A stretch of DNA of 33,515 bases, from NCBI GenBank assembly GCA_005884575.1, contig VAWW01000029.1, positions 15,689 to 49,203 of the forward strand. Reading direction: 5' to 3'. The position numbers and the translations under genes were made by a program. Of this stretch, positions 15,919 to 22,398 are shown one piece after another; within the stretch, counting starts at the first letter, position 1; each line of letters starts with the position of its first letter. Below the pieces are notes generated by a model. It ran no database searches. It saw only the letters and a list, made by a program, of their open reading frames with translations, and was not told the origin of the DNA. Source of the DNA: Actinomycetota bacterium (GTDB taxonomy: Bacteria > Actinomycetota > Thermoleophilia > Gaiellales > Gaiellaceae).

Positions 15919-16604
15919 GGCAGCCTCGCAAACGAGTAGGCCGGCCACGGCCCGGTGACTCTCAGTTCGTAGCCTTCCTCCTCGAGTTCGTTCAGGGTTG
16001 CGTGGAACGCCTCCTCGTTCGACGCAGCCACGAGACAGGCGTTGCCCGCGACCTCAGCCGCAACGGCGGCGAGCCGCCCACGGACATCCGGGCGGACGGC
16101 GGTCGCGAGCCGCTCCTCCAGATACCGGCCGGGCTCGCCTTCGGGCGGGCGCGCAACGATCTCGACTGCCCACTCCGCCTTCCCACGCAGGCGTACGAGC
16201 TCGCGCTCGAGCTCGTCCCGATGGTTGGAAACCCACTCATCCAGGGCGCTACGTGTCGGGAACGCCGTTCCGAATCGGAACGGAATCACCGTCCCCTTCC
16301 CCATCGCGTCCAGCAGCATCTCGTTGTGAGCGCGCACCTCTGACTCGAGTTGCGCTTCGTCGCGCATGGCCGAGTCGTCCAGCTTCCGGACGAGTGGAAT
16401 GACGCGTTCGTCGATACCGACAAGCGCGAACATAGGGCGGTCTGCGACATGTGCCAGCACCCGGCGGAGCAGATCGTCGGCGAAGAGCCCGCGCAGCGTC
16501 TCCGCCACTTCCGCGCGCGCATCCGCCTCCGCTTGACGGATGAGCTCCCCGACGTTCACGTCGCGCGCGGCGAGCGCGCGGGCGAGCTCGTCAGCGGCGC
16601 CCAC
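15915..16604 (-). CDS. Gas vesicle protein GvpF/GvpL family, second copy
   Basis: A 229-residue GvpF/L protein, a family of minor vesicle proteins that bind GvpA and help nucleate assembly. Landmarks: ERVIPLVRKLDDSAMRDEAQLESEV, then the conserved VIPFRFGTAFPTRSALDEW, KAEWAVEI and the C-terminal motif ELRVTGPWPAYSFARLP. The N-terminal ferredoxin-like half is shorter on recognisable motifs than the copy at 17424-18128. GTG 16604 lies 14 bases inside the end of gvpJ; the next gene overlaps by 4. Whether it is orthologous to GvpF or GvpL cannot be settled by eye. Confidence 0.88.
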   Translation of the reverse strand: MGAADELARALAARDVNVGELIRQAEADARAEVAETLRGLFADDLLRRVLAHVADRPMFALVGIDERVIPLVRKLDDSAMRDEAQLESEVRAHNEMLLDAMGKGTVIPFRFGTAFPTRSALDEWVSNHRDELERELVRLRGKAEWAVEIVARPPEGEPGRYLEERLATAVRPDVRGRLAAVAAEVAGNACLVAASNEEAFHATLNELEEEGYELRVTGPWPAYSFARLP

Positions 16605-16911
16605 GGCCGTCGCCCCCGCTCTCGAGCATCCGCTCGAGCCGTTCGAGCCGGGCTCTCAGGTCGTCGTCGGCTTCCCGTGCGCGGGCGGACGAGCTCAGGG
16701 CCGGGTCGTGCTCCCACCAGTCGATCCCCATCGAGCGGGCGGTATCGGCGGAGGCGATCAGCAGCCGCAGCTTCAACGTCAGGAGCTCGATGTCGAGTAG
16801 CTGCACGGTGATGTCGCCGGCGATCACGACGCCTTTGTCGAGCACCCGCTCGAGGATGTCGGCGAGCGAGGCGTTGCTCGGGTGCATCGCACGTGGCTCG
16901 AGCGAGCTCAC
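16591..16911 (-). CDS. gvpJ: Gas vesicle protein GvpJ (GvpA superfamily)
   Basis: A 106-residue GvpA-like minor vesicle protein. Residues about 12-58 carry the GvpA fold (SLADILERVLDKGVVIAGDI, LLDIELLTLKLRLLIAS), and the segment GIDWWEHDPALSS with a charged C-terminal helix (READDDLRARLERLERMLES) is typical of GvpJ. Such proteins are thought to cap or initiate vesicles. ATG 16911 overlaps the gvpO stop (ATGA); an internal ATG lies at 16887. It overlaps the next gene by 14 bases. Confidence 0.85.
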   Translation of the reverse strand: MSSLEPRAMHPSNASLADILERVLDKGVVIAGDITVQLLDIELLTLKLRLLIASADTARSMGIDWWEHDPALSSSARAREADDDLRARLERLERMLESGGDGRGRR

Positions 16912-17210
16912 GACTCGTCCTCCCGCTGGATCGGATCCGACTGATTGCGCGGGTAGCGTCGCAGCCGGCGCGCCTCGACGAGGTTGCCGTCGGCGTCGAG
17001 CTTGACCTCGTAACTGCCGATCAGACTCGTCGTCTCCGGGATGCGCTCGAGCTCGACGAGCTCGAGCGTCACGGTCCAGCCGCGCGTCCCGTCGGGCGCG
17101 ATCCCGACGATCGAGTCGACAGGTTTGCCGAACAGCTCGGAAACCTGCTGACGCGCCCTCTGCGCGACCTCGGCGGGCGAGAGCTTCTTCGATCGCGTGG
17201 AACTAGCCAC
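16908..17210 (-). CDS. gvpO: Gas vesicle protein GvpO
   Basis: A 100-residue GvpO protein, a small cytosolic accessory needed for vesicle formation in haloarchaea and present in actinobacterial clusters. The core is LSPAEVAQRARQQVSELFGK, VDSIVGIAPDGTRGWTVTLE, LVELERIPET and the end YEVKLDADGNLVEARRLRRY, all characteristic. The C-terminus is acidic (REDES). GTG 17210 overlaps gvpG by 8 bases and the stop overlaps gvpJ by 4. Confidence 0.88.
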   Translation of the reverse strand: MASSTRSKKLSPAEVAQRARQQVSELFGKPVDSIVGIAPDGTRGWTVTLELVELERIPETTSLIGSYEVKLDADGNLVEARRLRRYPRNQSDPIQREDES

Positions 17211-17427
17211 GGAGCCTTCCGAGTAGGTCCTGCTCGATCATCTCGTACTCGGCCTCGTCGAGCTCACCCCGCTCGAGCGCCGCCTCCGCCTCCACGAGCT
17301 CCTGGCGGATCCGGCTCGGGTCGTGGAGCTGTGCGTCAGCCTCCTCCCCCACCTGCTCGAGCACCCAGACGAGCCCGCGCGCCGGCGCGAGCGGAAGCGT
17401 GAGCAGTCCGCTGACCAGGCCCATCAC
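17203..17427 (-). CDS. gvpG: Gas vesicle protein GvpG
   Basis: A 74-residue GvpG protein, recognised by its small size and pattern: hydrophobic N-terminus ([23 protein letters not shown]), then a helical, acidic part (QVGEEADAQLHDPSRIRQEL) and ELDEAEYEMIEQDLLGRLR. GvpG assists vesicle assembly. ATG 17427 or the next codon at 17424 overlaps the gvpF/L stop. Continuous overlap with both neighbours implies coupled translation. Confidence 0.85.
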   Translation of the reverse strand: MMGLVSGLLTLPLAPARGLVWVLEQVGEEADAQLHDPSRIRQELVEAEAALERGELDEAEYEMIEQDLLGRLRG

Positions 17428-18128
17428 GCGGCCACCTGAGACTCGAGACTTACGAAGCTGTATGGGGGAAGCGGGCCGACGAGCGTGAAGCGCAGCGGTG
17501 GCGAAAGCTCGGCCGCTAGCTCGTCGAGCGCGGCCGAGACCGCTGCGACGCCGCTTCGCTTGACGAGGAGGGCCAGATTCAGCGCCCCGTACTCGCCCGA
17601 GGGCTCTCCGACGCGCACCTCGAGCGCCAGTGGCTCGACGCTCGACAGCACCCGTGCCAAGTCGTGCGACCGGCGCCGAGCAAGCTCCCCTGCTACAGCT
17701 TCGCCCAGCGCGAAACCGTTCTCGAAACTCGGCGAGCGTCGGTACGCAGCGCGCAGTCGCCCAAGACCTGGCAGCTCGCCGATCACGGTTTCCTCGTAGG
17801 CGCCCTTCAGCGTCAGCTCCGCAGTGTCGCGGTGCAGCTGCAGTAGCGTCACGAGCTCAGGAGCGGCGAGCAGTTCGACAACCGCCGCCTGGTCAGGGAG
17901 CACGATTCCGAATCGCGTCGGTAGGACAACCGCGCGCTCGTGGAGTTCTTCGACGACGTCGGCATGTGCGAGGAGGTTCGTCCTGGTCGCCTCGACCGGG
18001 CTGTTCGCGTCGACAGGCGAGACGATCGCAGCACGGTCGCCGGAGCGGATGAGGGCGATCCCTTTCTCGCTCAGTCGCGGCGGCAGTCGGCGTGGCCGCG
18101 TGACGCCGTACAGATAGAGCGCACTCAC
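17424..18128 (-). CDS. Gas vesicle protein GvpF/GvpL family, first copy
   Basis: A 234-residue GvpF/L protein. It begins with the usual strand [11 protein letters not shown], followed by [42 protein letters not shown] in outline (the VLPTRFG motif is the hallmark), [10 protein letters not shown], and ends with [18 protein letters not shown]. Given its position directly after gvpA, it corresponds to gvpF in actinobacterial clusters, but assignment between F and L is not certain. GTG 18128 overlaps the gvpA stop (GTGA). Confidence 0.9.
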   Translation of the reverse strand: MSALYLYGVTRPRRLPPRLSEKGIALIRSGDRAAIVSPVDANSPVEATRTNLLAHADVVEELHERAVVLPTRFGIVLPDQAAVVELLAAPELVTLLQLHRDTAELTLKGAYEETVIGELPGLGRLRAAYRRSPSFENGFALGEAVAGELARRRSHDLARVLSSVEPLALEVRVGEPSGEYGALNLALLVKRSGVAAVSAALDELAAELSPPLRFTLVGPLPPYSFVSLESQVAA

Positions 18129-18550
18129 TTGTCGTCGTCGTTCCCGCCGCGGCTCGAACGGCTGCGCTCGCCCTTCTCCTCATCGTCACCGCGACCGCCG
18201 AGGCCGACCTTCTCCTTGATCGCGTCCATCCCGCCTTCGATCGCTCCCTTGCTCTTCGTCTCGGCCATTTCTTCTCCACCCCGCTCGAAGAGGTCGGGCA
18301 CGCTCTTCGATTCGTCGGCGGCCCTCAGGTCGAGCCGGTTGGTGGCTTCCGCGAAGCGCAAGTACGTGTCGACGCTCGCGACGACGACCCGCAGGTCGAT
18401 CGTCAATAGCTCGATGCCGACCAGCGACACACGCACATAGGCATCGATCACGAGCCCCCGATCGAGCAGGATCTCGAGCACATCCGCAAGCCCGCTCGAC
18501 CGCGGTGGGCGGGCGACGTATCCGGCTGACTCTCGCTGCATTACGGCCAC
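18125..18550 (-). CDS. gvpA: Gas vesicle structural protein GvpA with long C-terminal tail
   Basis: A 141-residue protein whose residues about 18-72 match the main vesicle wall protein GvpA very well: [40 protein letters not shown] and [13 protein letters not shown]. It is the only clear wall-type GvpA here. Typical GvpA is about 70-80 residues; this one adds some 65 charged residues ([20 protein letters not shown], then acidic/Ser-Arg-rich, ending GGNDDDK). GTG 18550 is chosen because GGAAGGAGG lies 6 bases upstream; the ATG at 18541 is too far from it. A palindrome lies 34 bases upstream. Confidence 0.92.
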   Translation of the reverse strand: MAVMQRESAGYVARPPRSSGLADVLEILLDRGLVIDAYVRVSLVGIELLTIDLRVVVASVDTYLRFAEATNRLDLRAADESKSVPDLFERGGEEMAETKSKGAIEGGMDAIKEKVGLGGRGDDEEKGERSRSSRGGNDDDK

Positions 18551-18583
18551 AACCGGCCTCCTTCCGTCCTGGTCGGGTCCCTG

Positions 18584-18597
18584 ACCGCCTAGGCGGT
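18584..18597. promoter_or_regulatory. 14-bp perfect palindrome upstream of gvpA
   Basis: ACCGCCTAGGCGGT is a perfect palindrome in the 73-base gap between the NTF2-like gene and gvpA. It could be an operator for a second promoter inside the operon or a small RNA hairpin. The role is unknown. Confidence 0.4.
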
Positions 18598-18623
18598 GCC
18601 CTCACGAAACGTCTGCAAACCCC

Positions 18624-19088
18624 CTACGCCACCTTCGCAAGGCCGAGTTGTTCTGCCAGACCGAGGTAGTCCCAACTCGACCACTCCTCGGCAATCCGGC
18701 CGCCGACGAGGCGGAGAATGACGAGCCCGTCGATCTCGGCCTCGCGCCCCGTCTCGCGATGACGGGCCCGCATCGTCACCCGCGCCGCAAGGCGATCGCC
18801 GTCTCGAAGGACGTCGCGCACATCGAAGTTCGTCCATTCGAATGCCTCGGCATGGTTTTCGAGCAGGTCCGCCAGCTGCTCGGCGTCACGCTCCTCGGTG
18901 CCCGCAAGCGTGTGAACGTGCCCGCGGTAGTCGTCGGCTAGAAGGCTTCGGAGCGCCTTGCTGTCGCCTTGCGCCCAAGCTTCGTAATAACGCCGGAGCG
19001 ACTGCGTCGGATTCTCGCGGCGGCGCCGCAGCGCAACGACGAGCCCGAGCACCGCCGCAGCCCCCAATGCATTCGACGCGCGTCTCAT
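18624..19088 (-). CDS. Membrane-anchored NTF2/SnoaL-like protein in gas vesicle operon
   Basis: A 154-residue protein with one N-terminal hydrophobic segment (residues about 5-20, NALGAAAVLGLVVALRRRR) and an NTF2/SnoaL-like domain (about 30-148: SLRRYYEAWAQGDSKALRSL, DDYRGHV, DGDRLAARVTMRARHRETGR, EIDGLVILRLVGGRIAEEWS). Such domains are found in ligand-binding and enzyme proteins and as association modules; no catalytic set is clear. Its ATG at 19088 overlaps the stop of the preceding gene by 4 bases, and gvpA follows after 73 bases. It is not a known Gvp protein, so a vesicle-related role is inference from the operon. Confidence 0.8.
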   Translation of the reverse strand: MRRASNALGAAAVLGLVVALRRRRENPTQSLRRYYEAWAQGDSKALRSLLADDYRGHVHTLAGTEERDAEQLADLLENHAEAFEWTNFDVRDVLRDGDRLAARVTMRARHRETGREAEIDGLVILRLVGGRIAEEWSSWDYLGLAEQLGLAKVA

Positions 19089-19786
19089 CCGTCCGGCACG
19101 ATCCGTTCGGGCGGGACGACAATCTCCTTCTTGCCGTCGAACGACGCGTCGAGGTAGACCCGCACCGCGCGCTGCTGCGCGTTCACGCCCACGATAGTTC
19201 CGGCAGCCGACGTCCCTGTGCCCGCGAAAACGCCGAGAAACGGGAGCCCGGAGAGATCGACGCGCACGCGCTGGCTTGGCATGAATGGAGCGGCTCCTGC
19301 ATACGCCACGGGCGCGGGGGTCGGCCGAGGAGCCGGCGCCCAGGCAAGCTCTGCATTCCAGTCGAGCTCGGTGTCGCTCTCCCCCTCGGCGTCGCCCTGC
19401 CGGGCACGACCACGCTCTCGAGCGTCGCCGTCGCCTTCGCGCGCTCCACGCCTCTCGCTGCGACTCTGCGAACGCTGCTGCTCGGCGCCGTCAGATTGCT
19501 CCTCCTTGCCGTCTCGCTGGTCAGACTCGCTCGGAGTGTGTGCGTCGACGATCCGTTGCAGCTCCTCCTTTGTCAGGTGCGCCCCCAGCGCCTGGACGAG
19601 CACATCCTTTGTACGCGACGCGAGCCGGCGCACCAACTGTTCCTTCGTCGCGTCACCGTCCTCGTCGTCGAGCACCTGCGCGAGTTCGTCTTTCTTGAGC
19701 CGCGATCCGAGCAGTTTGACGAGATCGTCCTTCGTCACATGTGAGGCGAGTTCCTCGACGAGCTCGCCCTTCGTCTGGCTTGTCAT
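19085..19786 (-). CDS. Rho_N/SAP-like repeat protein in gas vesicle operon
   Basis: A 233-residue protein of three parts. Residues about 1-85 hold repeated short helices of a Rho_N/SAP-like kind, with units ending in LASHVTKDDLVKLLGSRL, KKDELAQVL, KEQLVRRLASRTKDVLVQAL and LTKEELQRIV. Residues about 86-155 are highly charged and probably disordered. Residues about 170-233 form a beta-rich end (RVRVDLSGLPFLGVFAGTG, AAGTIVGVNAQQRAVRVYLD, KKEIVVPPERIV) resembling a small SH3/KOW-like barrel. No signal peptide or membrane segment is seen. It starts 1 base after the stop of the previous gene and overlaps the next by 4. It does not match a described Gvp protein; a role in vesicle assembly or clustering is conjecture. 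Confidence 0.7.
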   Translation of the reverse strand: MTSQTKGELVEELASHVTKDDLVKLLGSRLKKDELAQVLDDEDGDATKEQLVRRLASRTKDVLVQALGAHLTKEELQRIVDAHTPSESDQRDGKEEQSDGAEQQRSQSRSERRGAREGDGDARERGRARQGDAEGESDTELDWNAELAWAPAPRPTPAPVAYAGAAPFMPSQRVRVDLSGLPFLGVFAGTGTSAAGTIVGVNAQQRAVRVYLDASFDGKKEIVVPPERIVPDG

Positions 19787-19787
19787 C

Positions 19788-19997
19788 TCACCTCCTCGCC
19801 AAGGAGTCGATCAATTCTTCCTTCGTCATCTCCGAACGATGGGGGATGTCGGCGGCTTGTGCCCGCTTGTAGAGCTCATCCTTGGTCAGGTTCGAAAGCT
19901 CCTCGCTCGTCGAAGGGCGAAGGCGAACGGGCAAGAACCGCCTGCCGAGCGCGGCCGCGGCTGCGGCGAATATCAGACCGATCAAGACGCGTCTCAT
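19788..19997 (-). CDS. Small membrane protein with Rho_N/SAP-like motif
   Basis: A 69-residue protein: hydrophobic N-terminus (RRVLIGLIFAAAAAALGRRF) followed by a helix-extended-helix motif (NLTKDELYKRAQAADI, EMTKEELIDSLARR) like the Rho_N/SAP fold common in small actinobacterial proteins. The same motif occurs in the next gene. ATG 19997 is preferred because the membrane segment then begins at the N-terminus; a longer version from ATG 20069 overlaps the preceding gene's stop by 4 bases and cannot be excluded. It ends 1 base before the next start. Confidence 0.7.
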   Translation of the reverse strand: MRRVLIGLIFAAAAAALGRRFLPVRLRPSTSEELSNLTKDELYKRAQAADIPHRSEMTKEELIDSLARR

Positions 19998-20065
19998 TTC
20001 GACCCCACTTCCGCGCCGGAGCCGCGGCACTCCGCGCAAGCCGAACGGTGAACCAAGCAGCGGTC

Positions 20066-20236
20066 TCATCTGTGCGAGAGGCGCTTCTGTGCTTCAAGCG
20101 CTCCACCGAGAACCGCGACTGCTCCCCCGAACAAGGCGAGCCTTCGGCTGCGACCGAGAAACTGCGCGGAACGCAGCAACCAGCCAGCCTTCTTCTTACG
20201 CCACCAGACCTTGCGAACAAAGGTAAGGACGCTCAT
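20066..20236 (-). CDS. 56-residue membrane protein, first gene of gas vesicle operon
   Basis: A short frame beginning ATG 20236 with AAAGGAGG 6 bases upstream, the strongest ribosome binding site in this operon. The product is basic at the N-terminus (MSVLTFVRKVWWRKKKAGW) with a hydrophobic segment near residues 34-47 (LALFGGAVAVLGGAL) and a basic end (AQKRLSHR). Its TGA overlaps an ATG at 20069. I do not recognise a family. It is likely the promoter-proximal gene of the operon ending at 15439. Confidence 0.6.
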   Translation of the reverse strand: MSVLTFVRKVWWRKKKAGWLLRSAQFLGRSRRLALFGGAVAVLGGALEAQKRLSHR

Positions 20237-20269
20237 AAAGGGCCTCCTTTCTCGTTTGCAACGACAGCG

Positions 20270-20295
20270 TTACCCAGTCGGCGCCGTCTCAATCC
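20270..20295 (-). promoter_or_regulatory. Possible SigB-type promoter of gas vesicle operon
   Basis: On the minus strand GGATTG (20295-20290) is followed after 14 bases by GGGTAA (20275-20270). GGGTAA fits the SigB/SigF-type -10 (GGGWAW); the -35 is only a partial match to GTTTNN. Transcription would start about 26 bases before the ATG at 20236, leaving a short leader with the ribosome binding site. Confidence 0.4.
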
Positions 20296-20311
20296 GAGGA
20301 CCTTCAATCCG
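20289..20311. promoter_or_regulatory. Direct repeat TCAATCCG upstream of gas vesicle operon
   Basis: TCAATCCG occurs at 20289-20296 and 20304-20311, a 15-bp period, with an inverted CGGATT at about 20319-20324. The copies overlap or lie just upstream of the proposed -35, as activator sites would. Confidence 0.4.
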
Positions 20312-20352
20312 GTAGAAACGGATTCGCGCCGTCGCTGGCGAGAGCTTAAATC

Positions 20353-20399
20353 GGAAACCCCCGCCGTCCGGCAGCCGCAGGCCGGTCGAAGGGGGTTCC
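20353..20399. other. Large hairpin in divergent intergenic region
   Basis: GGAAaCCCCC (20353-20362) and GGGGGTTCC (20391-20399) pair, with inner CCGGC / GCCGG arms. It lies between the divergent gas-vesicle operon and the small membrane protein/CsbD genes. No T-run follows on either strand, so function is open. Confidence 0.45.
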
Positions 20400-20514
20400 T
20401 CGGTTCGAGGATGTCCGGTTTCGTCGTCGCCCAAACCCGCGTGGCCTACTGGGCGAAATGCGTAGCTCAGACGGCCCGTTTCGCCGCCACCCGAGCGCCG
20501 GTTCGCGGACGTCG

Positions 20515-20562
20515 ACGAGCGCACCCGTGCGGGCCGCAACGAGCGCACCCGTGCGGGCCGCT
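20515..20562 (+). repeat. 24-bp tandem duplication upstream of small membrane protein gene
   Basis: Two adjacent units (20515-20538 and 20539-20562) are identical at 23 of 24 positions; each begins ACGAGCGCACCCGTGCGGGC and contains the short inverted repeat GCAC-CC-GTGC. They end 30 bases before the ATG at 20593, in the likely promoter or leader. Confidence 0.75.
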
Positions 20563-20592
20563 ACTTCGTTGCTCGTGTAGGGAGGTGGAAGT

Positions 20593-20796
20593 ATGCGCTA
20601 TGCATCGACTGCAACCGTCGGCCCGCGTATCGGGATCAGCTGGCTGGCGGCGCTGTACCTGATTATCGGCGCGATCGTCGCCGCAACACACCACTACTGG
20701 TCGAACCTTCACACGTTGAAGGCAGTCGCATCGGCACTGATTGCCACGGTGCTCTGGCCACTTCTACTGGTCGGCGTGAACCTACACATCCACTAG
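20593..20796 (+). CDS. Small two-helix membrane protein
   Basis: A 67-residue protein with two hydrophobic segments (about 14-31, ISWLAALYLIIGAIVAA, and 44-63, VASALIATVLWPLLLVGV) joined by a short polar loop with His residues (THHYWSNLHTLK). ATG 20593 has GGGAGGTGG about 5-7 bases upstream. It is followed 8 bases later by csbD and likely cotranscribed. The family is not recognised; small membrane proteins of this form are common beside stress genes. Confidence 0.8.
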   Translation: MRYASTATVGPRIGISWLAALYLIIGAIVAATHHYWSNLHTLKAVASALIATVLWPLLLVGVNLHIH

Positions 20797-20804
20797 GAGC
20801 AACG

Positions 20805-20990
20805 ATGGGAGACCGCACGCAACGTGTGAAAGGCAAGATCAACGAAGTCACGGGAAAGACCAAGCGCGCAGCCGGCTACCAGAGGGGCGATACCGCAACC
20901 GAGGCCAAAGGCGCCGCCCAAACTCTCAAGGGCAAAACCCAGCAGGCGGTCGGCAAGGCACGCGGCACGGTCAAGAAGAAGACCCGATAG
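20805..20990 (+). CDS. CsbD-family stress protein
   Basis: A 61-residue hydrophilic protein of the CsbD type: KGKINEVTGKTKRAAGYQRG and AAQTLKGKTQQAVGKARGTV show the family's repeated GK.. pattern and strong positive charge. CsbD was found as a SigB-controlled general-stress protein in Bacillus; its molecular role is unknown. AGGAG lies 6 bases before the ATG. It lies near a stressosome operon and next to the proposed SigB-type promoter of the gas vesicle operon. Confidence 0.92.
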   Translation: MGDRTQRVKGKINEVTGKTKRAAGYQRGDTATEAKGAAQTLKGKTQQAVGKARGTVKKKTR

Positions 20991-20997
20991 CGGGTTG

Positions 20998-21066
20998 GGC
21001 TTCGGGGCGGGGGCGCGTGGAAGCGCGGCCGGGAATGCCGTTGCGCCCCCGCCCCGCAGCGAAGCC
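20998..21066. terminator. Large inverted repeat between convergent genes
   Basis: GGCTTCGGGGCGGGGGCGC (20998-21016) pairs with GCGCCCCCGCCCCgcaGCGAAGCC (21043-21066), a very strong GC stem with a small bulge. It lies just after csbD (plus) and just before the stop of the secreted protein gene at 21081 (minus), so it can serve as a two-way transcription block. Confidence 0.6.
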
Positions 21067-21080
21067 GTGGCGCGGCCGGA

Positions 21081-21605
21081 TCAGTACGTGAAGCCGACCG
21101 TTCCGGCCACCCGCGCCTTGTAGATCACGCACCTCCCGAACAGCGATACGCGGTAATGGGTCAGTGTCACGCTGAACATTCCCGAGCCGCCGGAACTCGT
21201 GGTGGTCGTGACGTCGTTCAACGCGCCGGTGACGAGGTACTGCTGGTTCGTGCAGCCGGCACCGGTGTCGAGCGTCGTGATCGTGCCGCTGTGGTAGACG
21301 ATCGAGCCCAGCACCGCGTCGAAGGAGCCATCCGGACTATGGGAGACGATCTCGAAGAAACCGCCGTTCACGTATGTCGGGCTCGATCCGAGCGGATCGT
21401 GCTCGACCAGCGCGTTCCAGCCGATCATGTCGCCCATGTTCCCGACGCCGGGGCCCGCGAACGAACCGGCGGTCTGGGTGAACGCGTACTCGTAACCCGT
21501 GATCGTGAAGCTCGTCGAGGCCGGGGCGGCGACACCGCTCCCCGGTAATGCAAGCGCAGCCGCAGTTGCGCCGGCTGCGATCAAACTGCGAAGCCGTGGG
21601 CTCAC
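21081..21605 (-). CDS. Secreted beta-rich protein of unknown family
   Basis: A 174-residue exported protein with a signal peptide (RLRSLIAAGATAAALALPGSGVAA). The mature part is beta-rich with Gly/Ser/Thr turns (SFTITGYEYAFTQTAGSF, GGFFEIVSHSPDGSFDAVLG, MFSVTLTHYRVSLFGRCVIY) and two Cys residues (GAGCTNQQ and GRCVIY) that could form a disulphide. The alternating strands suggest a small barrel, allene-oxide-cyclase or dirigent-like in look, but I do not assign it. GTG 21605 has AAGGAG 7 bases upstream. It is the last minus-strand gene downstream of the peptide/M50 locus; 156 bases separate it from the neighbour, so membership of that operon is uncertain. Confidence 0.7.
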   Translation of the reverse strand: MSPRLRSLIAAGATAAALALPGSGVAAPASTSFTITGYEYAFTQTAGSFAGPGVGNMGDMIGWNALVEHDPLGSSPTYVNGGFFEIVSHSPDGSFDAVLGSIVYHSGTITTLDTGAGCTNQQYLVTGALNDVTTTTSSGGSGMFSVTLTHYRVSLFGRCVIYKARVAGTVGFTY

Positions 21606-21761
21606 GAGCGTCTCCTTCGTCGCACGGGTCGGTCGGTTGCCGAGAGAAGATGCGCAGAACCGCGGCCGTGTAAACCCGCCGTCAGTCGAGCGGCAAGTCC
21701 ATCCTCATCGGCAGCCCCCTCCGTCGACGGCGGTCGCAGGCTCTCGGCGGTCGCGGTGCGA

Positions 21762-22367
21762 TCAGCCCTGACTGACCTGCCTGACGGGCGTGCTGGTCGC
21801 ATGGACTCCTGCCGACTGCACCTCGCTGTCCACGGCTGACTTGAGCTGCGTTGTCAGCGTGTCGAGCTCCCTTGTGAGCTCCTCGTCCCCAGCGAGGCTC
21901 GTCGGATCGTTCGAGGCGACGGCGTCGGCGATCTCATTCTCGAGCTGCGCGACCGCGAGCCGGCCGGCCGCACTCAGGTAGACGGGCCCGCTCGTCTGGA
22001 GGAGATATTGCCAGGCGTAGGCATAGGTTCCGCAGGCGTCGCAGCCGCCGTTCGTGGCGGTGGCAACGTTCGCCGGCGTGTAGACGTTCGGGTCGCCGGT
22101 CACGAAGAGCACTTGCACTGCGACCGCGCTGGCGCGGCACCCCGTGCACGCGGCCGCTTGCGCGTCGGCGAGGTTCGTGCTGGCGACGGTACCTCCGGCA
22201 ACGCTCGCAACCTCGAGGTGTGCGCGCGCATGCCAGGACTGATCCGCGGTCGACCGGACGATGACCACGTTGTTCGCGCCGCCGCCTTGGGCCCCGCTCG
22301 TGTCCGCATCTGCCGAGGCGGCGAAGGCTGCAAGAGCCAACAGGAGAGTCACGCAGATCGTTCGCAT
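21762..22367 (-). CDS. Secreted protein with paired CxxC motifs
   Basis: A 201-residue exported protein with signal peptide MRTICVTLLLALAAFAASADA. The mature core contains CTGCRASAVAVQVLFVTG and, about 40 residues later, CDACGTYAYAWQYLLQTSG, two matching CxxC-plus-helix units that suggest a duplicated small domain or a metal/disulphide pair. Helical, acidic C-terminus (AQLENEIADAVASND, EELTRELDTLTTQLKSAVDS). It begins 31 bases after the M50 protease gene, with only a weak ribosome binding site (GAAAAAGAT), so is probably coupled to it. Function unknown; the position suggests an extracellular partner of the peptide system. Confidence 0.72.
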   Translation of the reverse strand: MRTICVTLLLALAAFAASADADTSGAQGGGANNVVIVRSTADQSWHARAHLEVASVAGGTVASTNLADAQAAACTGCRASAVAVQVLFVTGDPNVYTPANVATATNGGCDACGTYAYAWQYLLQTSGPVYLSAAGRLAVAQLENEIADAVASNDPTSLAGDEELTRELDTLTTQLKSAVDSEVQSAGVHATSTPVRQVSQG

Positions 22368-22398
22368 ATCTTTTTCAACGCAGAATCCGCCCGGACGG

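Noticed and set aside
20391..20420. GGTTCGAGG resembling a tRNA T-loop
   Set aside because: Flanking bases do not form a T-stem and there is no cloverleaf.
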